In this document: piece after piece, positions 18,083-26,547 of the stretch
How the letters are laid out: the number at the start of each line of letters is the position of its first letter
Position numbering within the stretch: the first letter of the stretch is position 1
Assembly (NCBI RefSeq): GCF_003112535.1
Contig: NZ_BEWA01000019.1
Span: forward strand, 62,001-126,000
Length of the DNA: 64,000 nt
Reading direction: 5' to 3'
Source of the DNA: Streptomyces rishiriensis
GTDB lineage: Bacteria > Actinomycetota > Actinomycetes > Streptomycetales > Streptomycetaceae
Program-made: the position numbers and the translations under genes
Notes under the pieces: generated by a model
What the model was told of the DNA's origin: nothing
Databases searched by the model: none
The model's input: the letters and a program-made list of their open reading frames with translations, nothing else

Positions 18083-20401
18083 ATGAACGCGCCGTACGAC
18101 GGTGACCGCGGCCGGGCCGCGGGCGGCTCGGGGCACCCCGAGGGCCCGCCGCCCGAGCAGGGCCAGGTGCCGCCGCAGCACCCCGCGGACATGTACCTCC
18201 AGGACGCCTACGACCAAGACCCCTACCGGTCCCAGGACCTCACCGCGCAGGACCCCGTCGCCGAGGCGCTCTACGACCGCGCGGCGCACCCTCCGCCGCC
18301 CCCGGGCGCCTTTGAGCCGCCGCAGCCCCTCTACGGCCAGCCCCCGCAGTCCCCGTACGCCCCCGACCCCCACGTGTGGGCCCAGACCCCCGCCCCCGAG
18401 CCGGAGGGCCCCACGCAGTACCTCCCGTACGGCGACGACCCCCGCACCACCCAGTTCGTGGGCGTGGACGACCTGGTCACGCACTCCGGCGAGCAGCAGC
18501 ACCAGCCGGACGCCTTCGCCCATCTCTTCCGGGACCAGCAGCAGAGCGGTTACCAGCAGCAGGCCGGCTACCAGCAGCAGAGCGACGCCCGTCCGTCGGC
18601 GGAACCCCCGGCCGTGCCGGGTCCCGCCCAGCCGCCGGGCGTCCAGGGAGCATCGCAGCAGTACCAGGCCCCGGCGGCCGCCACGCCCGCGGTCGACCAG
18701 ACCATGAACCTCACCGCGACGCCCGACACGGCGCCGGCCCCGGCCGCCGCGCCCCCCGCCCCCAAGAAGGGCGGTCGCGCGTCCGGACTGCTGAAGTCCA
18801 GCGCCGTCATGGCCGCGGGCACGATGGTCTCCCGCCTCACCGGCTTCGTCCGCTCCGCGCTGATCGTCTCCGCGCTGGGCGTCGGGCTGCTCGGCGACAC
18901 GTTCCAGGTCGCCTACCAGCTGCCGACGATGATCTACATCCTGACCGTCGGCGGCGGACTCAACTCCGTCTTCGTACCGCAGCTCGTGCGCGCCATGAAG
19001 GAGGACGAGGACGGCGGCGAGGCCTACGCCAACCGGCTGCTCACCCTGGTCATGGTGGCGCTCGGCCTGCTCACGGTCGCCGCGATCGCCGCGGCCCCCG
19101 TCCTGATCCGCCTGCTGTCCGACTCGGTCGCCAGCGACCCCGCGGCCAACCAGGTCGGCATCACCTTCGTCCGCTACTTCCTGCCCTCGATCTTCTTCAT
19201 GGGCGTCCACGTGGTGATGGGTCAGATCCTCAACGCACGCGGGAAGTTCGGCGCGATGATGTGGACGCCCGTCCTCAACAACATCGTCATCATCGTGACG
19301 CTGGGCATGTTCATCTGGGTCTACGGCACCGCCGCCGACTCCGGAATGAAGGTCACGACCATCCCGCCCCAGGGCGAGCGCCTCCTCGGCATCGGGGTCC
19401 TGCTCGGTCTGGTCGTGCAGGCCCTCGCAATGATCCCGTACCTGCGTGAGACCGGGTTCCGGCTCCGGCTGCGCTTCGACTGGAGGGGCCACGGCCTCGG
19501 CAAGGCGGCGACGCTCGCCAAGTGGACCGTCCTCTTCGTCCTGGCCAACCAGGCCGGCGCACTCGTCGTGACCCAGCTGTCCACGTCGGCCGGCAAGGAC
19601 TCGCCGGTCGACGGCACGGGCTTCGCCGCCTACGCCAACGCCCAGCTGATCTGGGGTCTGCCGCAGGCCATCATCACCGTCTCCCTGATGGCCGCCCTGC
19701 TGCCCCGCATCTCGCGCTCGGCCGCCGAAGGCGACGGCGGCGCGGTCCGCGACGACATCTCGCAGGGCCTGCGCACCACGGCCGTGGCGATCGTTCCGAT
19801 CGCCTTCGGCTTCCTCGCCCTCGGCATCCCGATGTGCACGCTGATCTTCGGTTCCTCGGGCACCAGTGAAGCCACGAACATGGGCTTCATGCTGATGGCC
19901 TTCGGTCTCGGCCTGATCCCCTACTCCGTGCAGTACGTCGTCCTGCGCGCCTTCTACGCCTACGAAGACACCCGCACCCCCTTCTACAACACCGTCATCG
20001 TGGCCGCGGTCAACGCGAGCGCCTCGGCGGTCTGCTACTTCGTCCTGCCCGCCCGCTGGGCCGTGGTCGGCATGGCGGCCTCCTACGGTCTGGCGTACGC
20101 GATCGGCGTCGGCGTCGCCTGGAACCGGCTGCGCAAGCGGCTCGACGGCGACCTCGACGGCTCCCACGTCCTGCGGACGTACGCCCGTCTGTGCATCGCC
20201 TCCGTGCCCGCCGCGCTGATCAGCGGCGCTGCCTGCTACGGCATCGGCCACAGCCTGGGCCAGGGCGTTCTCGGATCCTTCGCCGCGCTGCTGGCCGGCG
20301 GGGCGCTGCTGCTCGGCGTCTTCTTCGTCGCCGCCCGCAGAATGCGCATCGAGGAGCTCAACTCGCTGGTCGGCATGGTCCGCGGCCGCCTGGGGCGCTA
20401 G
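18083..20401 (+). CDS. murJ: lipid II flippase MurJ
   Basis: 772 residues. The first 225 or so form a Pro/Gln/Tyr-rich cytoplasmic extension unusual outside actinobacteria. The MurJ core begins at SGLLKSSAVMAAGTMVSRLTGFVRS, the family hallmark, with about fourteen membrane helices following. MurJ flips lipid II to the outer leaflet for peptidoglycan polymerisation. The next gene encodes a pseudokinase; in mycobacteria an equivalent pseudokinase domain is fused to MviN and recruits FhaA when phosphorylated. Confidence 0.93.
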   Translation: MNAPYDGDRGRAAGGSGHPEGPPPEQGQVPPQHPADMYLQDAYDQDPYRSQDLTAQDPVAEALYDRAAHPPPPPGAFEPPQPLYGQPPQSPYAPDPHVWAQTPAPEPEGPTQYLPYGDDPRTTQFVGVDDLVTHSGEQQHQPDAFAHLFRDQQQSGYQQQAGYQQQSDARPSAEPPAVPGPAQPPGVQGASQQYQAPAAATPAVDQTMNLTATPDTAPAPAAAPPAPKKGGRASGLLKSSAVMAAGTMVSRLTGFVRSALIVSALGVGLLGDTFQVAYQLPTMIYILTVGGGLNSVFVPQLVRAMKEDEDGGEAYANRLLTLVMVALGLLTVAAIAAAPVLIRLLSDSVASDPAANQVGITFVRYFLPSIFFMGVHVVMGQILNARGKFGAMMWTPVLNNIVIIVTLGMFIWVYGTAADSGMKVTTIPPQGERLLGIGVLLGLVVQALAMIPYLRETGFRLRLRFDWRGHGLGKAATLAKWTVLFVLANQAGALVVTQLSTSAGKDSPVDGTGFAAYANAQLIWGLPQAIITVSLMAALLPRISRSAAEGDGGAVRDDISQGLRTTAVAIVPIAFGFLALGIPMCTLIFGSSGTSEATNMGFMLMAFGLGLIPYSVQYVVLRAFYAYEDTRTPFYNTVIVAAVNASASAVCYFVLPARWAVVGMAASYGLAYAIGVGVAWNRLRKRLDGDLDGSHVLRTYARLCIASVPAALISGAACYGIGHSLGQGVLGSFAALLAGGALLLGVFFVAARRMRIEELNSLVGMVRGRLGR

Positions 20402-20595
20402 AGACCGCCGGACGGATCAGGTCCGGGGAAAGGAGCGCCGCCTGTTGAACGAAGGTGAACGAGGGGCAGTCGCACAACCATCGTTCGCCGCCGTGTGTCG
20501 TGCATAGCGGCGGACTGTGGGCACAATTGGGTTCGGCGTCGGACGGCGCGCACGAGGTCGAACGGCGCGCACTGAATGGGGAGGCAGGAACGACG

Positions 20596-22314
20596 GTGGC
20601 AGAACGGAGCACAGCTGCCGTCGACGTGGCAGACAACAGCGGTGATGAACCGCTGACCGCACAAGCGGACCAGTCCACGGCCGACGGGGTGGTCAAGAAC
20701 CGGGAGCAGGACACGGACAGCGACGAGGCACAGGGGAGTGGCGGGGCGGAGCGTCCCGGGAAGGCCTCACCGCCGGAACTGCACAGCGGCCACAAGCTCG
20801 CCAGACGCTACCGTCTCGAAGAGTGCGTCACCCGTCTGGACGGTTTCAGCAGTTGGCGTGCCGTCGACGAGAAACTCCGTCGTGCCGTGGGCGTCCATGT
20901 CCTGCCCGCGGACCACGCCCGGGCCCGTTCGGTGCTGGCCGCGGCGCGCTCCTCGGCGCTGCTCGGCGATCCCCGTTTCGTCCAGGTACTGGACGCCGTC
21001 GAGGAGAACGACCTCGTCTACGTCGTCCACGAGTGGCTGCCCGACGCCACCGAGCTGACCGCGTTGCTCGCGGCCGGCCCGCTGGAGCCGCACGACGCCT
21101 ACCAGATGGCCAGTCAGATCGCCTCCGCGATGGCCGCGGCCCACCGGGAGGGCCTGGCGCATCTGCGGCTCAACCCCAACGCCGTGCTGCGCACCTCCTC
21201 AGGACAGTGGCGCATCCGCGGCCTCGCCGTGAACGCCGCCCTGCGCGGCATCGCCACCGATGCCCCTCAGCGCACCGACACCGAGGCCATCGGCGCACTG
21301 CTGTACGCGGCGCTCACCCAGCGCTGGCCGTACGAGAACGACGCCTACGGCCTGTCCGGGCTGCCGAAGGACATCGGGCTGATCGCCCCCGACCAGGTGC
21401 GCGCCGGCGTCCACCGGGGCCTGTCGGAGCTGTCCATGCGCGCGCTGGTCAACGACGGTGCGACCGCCTCCCGGCACGAGGCCGCCTGCACCACGCCGGA
21501 AGAGCTGGTGAAGGCGATCGGTGAGATGCCGCGCATCCGGCCGCCGGAGCCCGCGTTCACCGCACCGCCGGAGTACCAGCGCACGACGTACCAGCAGGGC
21601 ACCTACGGCCGGCCGGCACCGCATCCCGGTGTCACCCAGCAGGTCACGGCCCCGCCACCCCCGCTGCAGAGCCGTACCGGAAAGGCGCTGAAGTGGGCGG
21701 TCTCCGCCCTCCTCATCGCCGCCCTCGGCCTGGGCAGCTGGCAGCTCGCGGACGCCCTGATGGACCAGAGCAACTCCGACGACACGAACCGGACGCAGAC
21801 GACGGACGAGGGCGACAAGAACAACGCCGTCCCCAAGCCGGTCAAGCCACTGAAGATCCAGGACGCGGCGGAGTACGTGGTGAGCGGCGACGCCCAGCAC
21901 CCCGGCGACGTGGGTGAGACCTACGACCACGACAGCTCGACCTACTGGCGGACGTCGAGCTTCATCGACGGCCCGAGCCTCGCGCCCTACAAGCCGGGCG
22001 TGGGCATCGTCTACGACCTCGGTTCGGCGCAGGAGATCTCGAAGGCGACCATAGGGCTCTACTACGAGGGCGATCACACGACCGTGAACCTCTACGCCGC
22101 GGACTCCCTGAATCCGTCGCCGAGCGCCCTGAAGTCGATGAAGAAGATCGGCACCCTCACCACGACCGGAACCACCGCTACCGTGAAGGCGTCCAAGCCG
22201 ATCAAGACACGGTACGTGCTCGTGTGGCTCACGGCCCTGCCGTACGCTGCCGGCGACCAGTACAGCGACGCCGGCCACAAGCAGGGCATCACCGACGTGA
22301 GGTTCACGGGTTGA
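20596..22314 (+). CDS. membrane pseudokinase with discoidin-like C-terminal domain
   Basis: The GTG at 20596 follows GGGAGGCAGG with 8-base spacing and gives 572 residues. A kinase-like fold (about residues 60-300) lacks catalytic residues: the HRD region reads AHLRLNPNAVL and the DFG position reads IRGLAV. A Pro-rich linker, one membrane helix (LKWAVSALLIAALGLGSWQLA) and an extracytoplasmic domain resembling F5/8-type C (discoidin) folds follow, with DHDSSTYWRTSSF and VGIVYDLGSAQEI. It corresponds to the pseudokinase part of mycobacterial MviN encoded separately. It likely controls MurJ or senses wall glycans; this is inference. Confidence 0.85.
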   Translation: MAERSTAAVDVADNSGDEPLTAQADQSTADGVVKNREQDTDSDEAQGSGGAERPGKASPPELHSGHKLARRYRLEECVTRLDGFSSWRAVDEKLRRAVGVHVLPADHARARSVLAAARSSALLGDPRFVQVLDAVEENDLVYVVHEWLPDATELTALLAAGPLEPHDAYQMASQIASAMAAAHREGLAHLRLNPNAVLRTSSGQWRIRGLAVNAALRGIATDAPQRTDTEAIGALLYAALTQRWPYENDAYGLSGLPKDIGLIAPDQVRAGVHRGLSELSMRALVNDGATASRHEAACTTPEELVKAIGEMPRIRPPEPAFTAPPEYQRTTYQQGTYGRPAPHPGVTQQVTAPPPPLQSRTGKALKWAVSALLIAALGLGSWQLADALMDQSNSDDTNRTQTTDEGDKNNAVPKPVKPLKIQDAAEYVVSGDAQHPGDVGETYDHDSSTYWRTSSFIDGPSLAPYKPGVGIVYDLGSAQEISKATIGLYYEGDHTTVNLYAADSLNPSPSALKSMKKIGTLTTTGTTATVKASKPIKTRYVLVWLTALPYAAGDQYSDAGHKQGITDVRFTG

Positions 22315-22341
22315 CGTCTCACCGAAGGGGGAGGGGGTCCG

Positions 22342-23067
22342 ATGGCGGAAGGCTCCGGATACGACGGAGTGAGCGACCAGGACCTCCTCAGCCGTCACGT
22401 CGAGGGCGACCCCGACGCCTTCGGTGAGCTCGTGCGGCGTCACCGCGACCGACTGTGGGCGGTGGCCCTGCGCACGCTGGGAGACCGCGAGGAAGCCGCT
22501 GACGCCGTCCAGGACGCCCTGGTGTCCGCCTACCGGGCCGCCCACACCTTCCGCGGCCAGTCCGCCGTCACGACCTGGCTGCACCGCATCACCGTGAACG
22601 CCTGTCTGGACCGTGCGCGCAAAGCCGCCTCCCGCAAGACCTCGCCGGTCGACGACACCGAGCGCCTGGAGCAACTGCTCGACCCCCATGAGTCGGCCTC
22701 CGCGCCGGCGGAACGCAACGACGTGCACCGCCAGCTCGTCGAAGCGCTCGGCACGCTCCCGCCCGACCAAAGGGCCGCCCTCGTCCTCGTGGACATGCAG
22801 GGCTACCCGGTCGCCGAGGCCGCCCGCGTGCTCGACGTGCCGACCGGGACGGTGAAGAGCCGCTGTGCCCGGGGCAGAGCCAGACTCCTGCCCTTGCTCA
22901 CCCACCTGCGCCCCGAAGGATCCGGCGCCAGGAGAGAAAGCAGCCCAGGACGGAACCGGGCGCAGGGGACATCCGTCCCACCGGCAGCGGACCTTCGCGA
23001 CGAGGGGCCGGGCAACGCCGGGACAGGCGATTCAGCTGCTGTGAAGGGCGGAGGTGGGCGAGCGTGA
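22342..23067 (+). CDS. sigM: ECF RNA polymerase sigma factor SigM
   Basis: 241 residues. Region 2 is clear (FGELVRRHRDRLWAVALRTLGDREEAADAVQDALVSAYR), with HRITVNACLDRARK at the region 2/4 junction. Region 4 contains LPPDQRAALVLVDMQGYPVAEAARVLDVPTGTVKSR. A Ser/Gly-rich extension after region 4 is longer than usual. GGGGAGGGGG lies before the ATG. It overlaps the anti-sigma gene by four bases, the standard sigma/anti-sigma coupling, and its place between the pseudokinase and trxB is the conserved sigM location. Confidence 0.92.
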   Translation: MAEGSGYDGVSDQDLLSRHVEGDPDAFGELVRRHRDRLWAVALRTLGDREEAADAVQDALVSAYRAAHTFRGQSAVTTWLHRITVNACLDRARKAASRKTSPVDDTERLEQLLDPHESASAPAERNDVHRQLVEALGTLPPDQRAALVLVDMQGYPVAEAARVLDVPTGTVKSRCARGRARLLPLLTHLRPEGSGARRESSPGRNRAQGTSVPPAADLRDEGPGNAGTGDSAAVKGGGGRA

Positions 23068-23990
23068 CATCGACGACGGACACGACCGGGCACCCGGACG
23101 TCACGGAGATCTCCGACCTCACCGAGGGCCTGCTCACTCCCGCTCGAAGCGCCGACGTACGTCGCCATCTGGACGCCTGCGAGCTCTGCGCCGACGTCCA
23201 CGCCTCGCTGGAGGAGATCCGCGGCCTGCTGGGCGACCTTCCCGGGCCGCCGCGCATGCCGGACGACGTGGCCCATCGCATCGACGCCGCGCTGGCGGCC
23301 GAGGCTCTGCTGAACGCCACGGCACCGGATCGCGAGCCTGCTCACGAGACGGCTGCCGCCGTCACCGCTGACACCGACGCGACCGCTGACGCCGAGGCGT
23401 TTCCTGTTTCACGTGAAACAGCGGCGACGGTGGACCGCCCCTCGGGGCATCCCCGCGCCACCACCACCGGCCCGGGCCGCAAGGACCGACTGAACCGCAG
23501 GCGGGGCAACCGCCGCAAGGTCGCCGTCCTCGGCGCGGTCTTCACGGCCGCGGCGCTGGGGCTCGGCTCCGTCCTGGTGTCGTCCCTCACAGGCGACGGG
23601 AACCCGGGCAGCGCGACCCATCAGTCCGCGGCGCCCGACACCTTCTCCGCGAGCAAGCTGGAGACTCAGGTCACCGATCTCCTGGCCAAGGCCGGCGGTT
23701 CCCACTCCCCGGCCAGCATGGGCATCCAGGGCGAGCCCGAGAGCCAGACGCCGAAAATCCTGCGGCAGCCCAGCGTTCCCCCCTGTGTGCAGAAGGGCAT
23801 CGGACGCGACGAAGGAGCCCTCGCCACCGAGGTGGGCACATACAAGGGGACGGACGCCGTCCTCGTCGTCCTGCCCGACACCACGGACAGCACGCGGGTC
23901 GACGCCTACATCATGGACACGGCCTGTGTGGATCATCCGTCATCGGGCCCGGCCAGGGTGCTGCTGACGACCTCTTACGTCCGCCGCTGA
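23064..23990 (+). CDS. zinc-type anti-sigma factor for SigM
   Basis: 308 residues from a GTG overlapping the sigM stop. The N-terminal domain has the zinc anti-sigma motif H-x3-C-x2-C in RRHLDACELCADV. A linker follows, then a basic stretch and one membrane helix (VAVLGAVFTAAALGLGSVLVSSL), then an extracytoplasmic domain of about 130 residues. It holds SigM inactive at the membrane until an envelope or redox signal acts. A perfect parS lies inside the linker, read as VSRET. Confidence 0.88.
   Translation: MTSTTDTTGHPDVTEISDLTEGLLTPARSADVRRHLDACELCADVHASLEEIRGLLGDLPGPPRMPDDVAHRIDAALAAEALLNATAPDREPAHETAAAVTADTDATADAEAFPVSRETAATVDRPSGHPRATTTGPGRKDRLNRRRGNRRKVAVLGAVFTAAALGLGSVLVSSLTGDGNPGSATHQSAAPDTFSASKLETQVTDLLAKAGGSHSPASMGIQGEPESQTPKILRQPSVPPCVQKGIGRDEGALATEVGTYKGTDAVLVVLPDTTDSTRVDAYIMDTACVDHPSSGPARVLLTTSYVRR
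23406..23419. promoter_or_regulatory. parS: parS site inside the anti-sigma gene
   Basis: Perfect GTTTCACGTGAAAC within the coding sequence, encoding V-S-R-E-T in the disordered linker. Confidence 0.93.
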
Positions 23991-24074
23991 CGAACCGACG
24001 CTTCAACCCGTTCCCGCGCGGTACCCCCCTCGGCATCCCGCACGGCGTCCTCCCTTCGTGTGCCCGGACACAGC

Positions 24075-24101
24075 GGGAATGTACGCCCCTTAGGATCCGT
24101 T
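24075..24101 (+). promoter_or_regulatory. SigR-dependent promoter of trxBA
   Basis: GGGAAT (24075-24080), exactly 18 bases, then GTT (24099-24101) matches the SigR (thiol-oxidative stress) consensus. It lies 69 bp before trxB. trxBA is a classical SigR-RsrA target in Streptomyces. Confidence 0.85.
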
Positions 24102-24169
24102 GGGTGGGGTGAGAGTCCAGAGAGGCTCCCCCGGTCGACCGACGCTGTCCAGAGACGAGGAAACAAGCC

Positions 24170-25138
24170 GTGAGCGACGTCCGTAACGTGATCATCATCG
24201 GCTCCGGGCCCGCCGGCTACACCGCGGCCCTCTACACCGCGCGCGCCTCGCTGAAGCCGCTGGTGTTCGAAGGCGCCGTCACCGCGGGCGGCGCACTGAT
24301 GAACACCACCGAGGTGGAGAACTTCCCGGGCTTCCAGGACGGCATCATGGGCCCCGAGCTCATGGACAACATGCGCGCCCAGGCCGAACGCTTCGGCGCC
24401 GAGCTGATCCCCGACGACGTCGTCTCCGTCGACCTCACGGGTGAGATCAAGACCGTCACGGACACCGCCGGCACGATCCACCGCGCCAAGGCCGTCATCG
24501 TCACCACCGGCTCGCAGCACCGCAAGCTCGGCCTGCCGAACGAGGACGCCCTCTCCGGCCGCGGTGTCTCCTGGTGTGCCACGTGTGACGGCTTCTTCTT
24601 CAAGGACCAGGACATCGCCGTCATCGGCGGCGGCGACACCGCGATGGAGGAGGCCACCTTCCTCTCCCGGTTCGCCAAGTCCGTGACGATCGTCCACCGC
24701 CGGGACACCCTGCGCGCCTCCAAGGCGATGCAGGAGCGCGCCTTCGCCGACCCGAAGATCAAGTTCATCTGGGACAGCGAGGTCGCCGAGATCCAGGGCG
24801 ACCCGAAGCTGGCCGGGCTGAAGCTGCGCAACCTCAAGACCGGTGAGCTCTCGGACCTGCCGGTGACCGGCCTGTTCATCGCGATCGGCCACGACCCGCG
24901 CACCGAGCTCTTCAAGGGTCAGCTCGACCTCGACGAGGAGGGCTACCTGAAGGTCGCCGCGCCCTCCACCCGGACGAACGTGACCGGCGTCTTCGCCGCC
25001 GGCGATGTCGTGGACCACACGTACCGCCAGGCGATCACCGCGGCCGGCACCGGCTGCTCCTCCGCTCTCGACGCCGAGCGCTACCTCGCCGCCCTCGCGG
25101 ACGAGGAGCAGGCCGAGCCCGAGAAGACCTCCGTCTGA
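24170..25138 (+). CDS. trxB: thioredoxin reductase
   Basis: 322 residues from a GTG preceded by GAGGAAA. It has the FAD motif GSGPAGYTAALYTAR, the redox-active CATC, the NADPH motif GGGDTAMEEA and the C-terminal FAD contact GVFAAGDVVD. It reduces thioredoxin with NADPH. trxA follows after 39 bp, and a SigR promoter lies upstream, so the pair is induced by disulfide stress. Confidence 0.97.
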   Translation: MSDVRNVIIIGSGPAGYTAALYTARASLKPLVFEGAVTAGGALMNTTEVENFPGFQDGIMGPELMDNMRAQAERFGAELIPDDVVSVDLTGEIKTVTDTAGTIHRAKAVIVTTGSQHRKLGLPNEDALSGRGVSWCATCDGFFFKDQDIAVIGGGDTAMEEATFLSRFAKSVTIVHRRDTLRASKAMQERAFADPKIKFIWDSEVAEIQGDPKLAGLKLRNLKTGELSDLPVTGLFIAIGHDPRTELFKGQLDLDEEGYLKVAAPSTRTNVTGVFAAGDVVDHTYRQAITAAGTGCSSALDAERYLAALADEEQAEPEKTSV

Positions 25139-25177
25139 TCCCCTCCCGCCCCACGCACAAGAATGAAGGAGCCCCCT

Positions 25178-25510
25178 GTGGCCGGCACCCTGAAGAATGT
25201 GACCGACGCCGACTTCGAAGAGGTCGTCCTCAAGAGCGACAAGCCCGTCCTGGTGGACTTCTGGGCCGAGTGGTGCGGCCCGTGCCGTCAGATCGCGCCC
25301 TCCCTTGAGGCCATCGCCGCCGAGCACGGCGAGAAGATCGAGATCGTCAAGCTCAACATCGACGAAAACCCGAACACGGCCGCCAAGTACGGCGTCATGT
25401 CCATCCCGACCCTGAACGTGTACCAGGGCGGCGAGGTCGCCAAGACCATCGTCGGTGCCAAGCCGAAGGCCGCGCTCGTTCGCGACCTGGAGACCTTCAT
25501 CTCCGAGTGA
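25178..25510 (+). CDS. trxA: thioredoxin
   Basis: The GTG at 25178 follows AAGGAG with 7-base spacing and gives 110 residues; the in-frame ATG at 25163 overlaps that ribosome site and is rejected. The active site WCGPC lies in FWAEWCGPCRQIAP, and the cis-proline is in SIPTLNVY. It is the disulfide reductase partner of TrxB in the same operon. Confidence 0.97.
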   Translation: MAGTLKNVTDADFEEVVLKSDKPVLVDFWAEWCGPCRQIAPSLEAIAAEHGEKIEIVKLNIDENPNTAAKYGVMSIPTLNVYQGGEVAKTIVGAKPKAALVRDLETFISE

Positions 25511-25539
25511 CCCACCGAGCCGTCGCGCCGACGGTCGAT

Positions 25540-25553
25540 GTTTCACGTGAAAC
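25540..25553. promoter_or_regulatory. parS: parS site, perfect
   Basis: GTTTCACGTGAAAC directly before the trxA/GNAT convergent terminator. Confidence 0.93.
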
Positions 25554-25587
25554 GCGAAGGGCCGGTCCCCACGGACCGGCCCTTCGC
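25554..25587. terminator. bidirectional terminator between trxA and GNAT gene
   Basis: A perfect 15-bp stem (25554-25568 with 25573-25587) and a 4-base loop between convergent genes, touching the parS site. Confidence 0.85.
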
Positions 25588-25601
25588 TGTGTCGGGGTCT
25601 C

Positions 25602-26219
25602 CTAGAGCGGACGCAACACCGGCTCCTTCTGCACTGCTCCCAGCAACCGGTCGAGCGCCATCTCCACGTCTTCCTTCCACGAGAGTGTGCTCCTCAGCTC
25701 CAGTCTCAGCCGAGGGTGGGCGGGGTGAGGACGGACCGTCTTGAAGCCCACCGCTAGCAGGTGATCAGCCGGAAGCAGACAGGCCGATTCCTTCCAGCGA
25801 GTGTCGCCGAACGCCTCGATGGCTTTGAAGCCCCGCCTCAGCAGATCCTTGGCGACCGTCTGCACCATCACACGACCCAGCCCCTGCCCCTGGTAGCCCG
25901 GCATGATGAACGCTGTCATGAGCTGCACGGCGTCCGGCGACACCGGGCTGGTGGGGAACGCCGTCGAGCGCGGAACGTAGGCGGGAGGCGCGTACAGCAC
26001 ATGGCCCACGGGCACGTCGTCCACATAGACGACACGGCCGCACGACCCCCAGTCCAGCAGGACGGCGGAGATCCATGCCTCCTTCTCCAGAGCGGTCGTC
26101 CCCGCCTTCAGCGCGGCTTCGCCGCTGACGGGGTCCAGCTCCCAGAAGACGCACGAGCGACAGCGCTGGGGAAGGTCCTGAAGGTTGTCCAGCGTGAGCG
26201 GTACGAGCCGACGCCCCAT
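25602..26219 (-). CDS. GNAT family N-acetyltransferase
   Basis: 205 residues with the acetyl-CoA binding motif A GYQGQGLGRVMVQ near residue 120. The N-terminus carries RCRSCVFWELDP, a Cys pair seen in a streptomycete subfamily encoded next to parB. TGAGGA precedes the ATG. Substrate unknown. It lies convergent to trxA and downstream of the parAB direction. Confidence 0.83.
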   Translation of the reverse strand: MGRRLVPLTLDNLQDLPQRCRSCVFWELDPVSGEAALKAGTTALEKEAWISAVLLDWGSCGRVVYVDDVPVGHVLYAPPAYVPRSTAFPTSPVSPDAVQLMTAFIMPGYQGQGLGRVMVQTVAKDLLRRGFKAIEAFGDTRWKESACLLPADHLLAVGFKTVRPHPAHPRLRLELRSTLSWKEDVEMALDRLLGAVQKEPVLRPL

Positions 26220-26547
26220 GAAGGCTGTTCCTCACTTCCTTCGCCCGCTGCACCGCGAGCTGCCGTCAGAGCGCTCCGTTCCCTGAGCAGACTGCCGACG
26301 AACCCGCCGACCGCGCCCAGTCCCAGTCCGGCGCTCACCAGTCCGGTCCGGCTCATCGTTCGCATGACCCCCGCCTCCCGCTCCGAGGTACTGTCCGGTG
26401 GATGCGTCAAGCCTTATCGCATGGTATCCACGATGCGATTCCCTCGACAGCGCCTGCAAGCAAAGAGCGAGCCGTGTCCGGTACCCACCGGACAACGACC
26501 CGCTCTGCACGGCTCACGGACGACATGGTCGCTGCCGAGCCTTGGGC
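26220..26547. other. gap between parB and GNAT gene
   Basis: This stretch holds a nested hairpin at 26469-26515 (inner arms 26476-26482 and 26487-26493, outer arms 26469-26476 and 26508-26515), probably the parB terminator, and the upstream region of the GNAT gene. A short hydrophobic open frame (start 26365, minus strand) overlaps the GNAT start and is not called as a gene. Confidence 0.45.
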
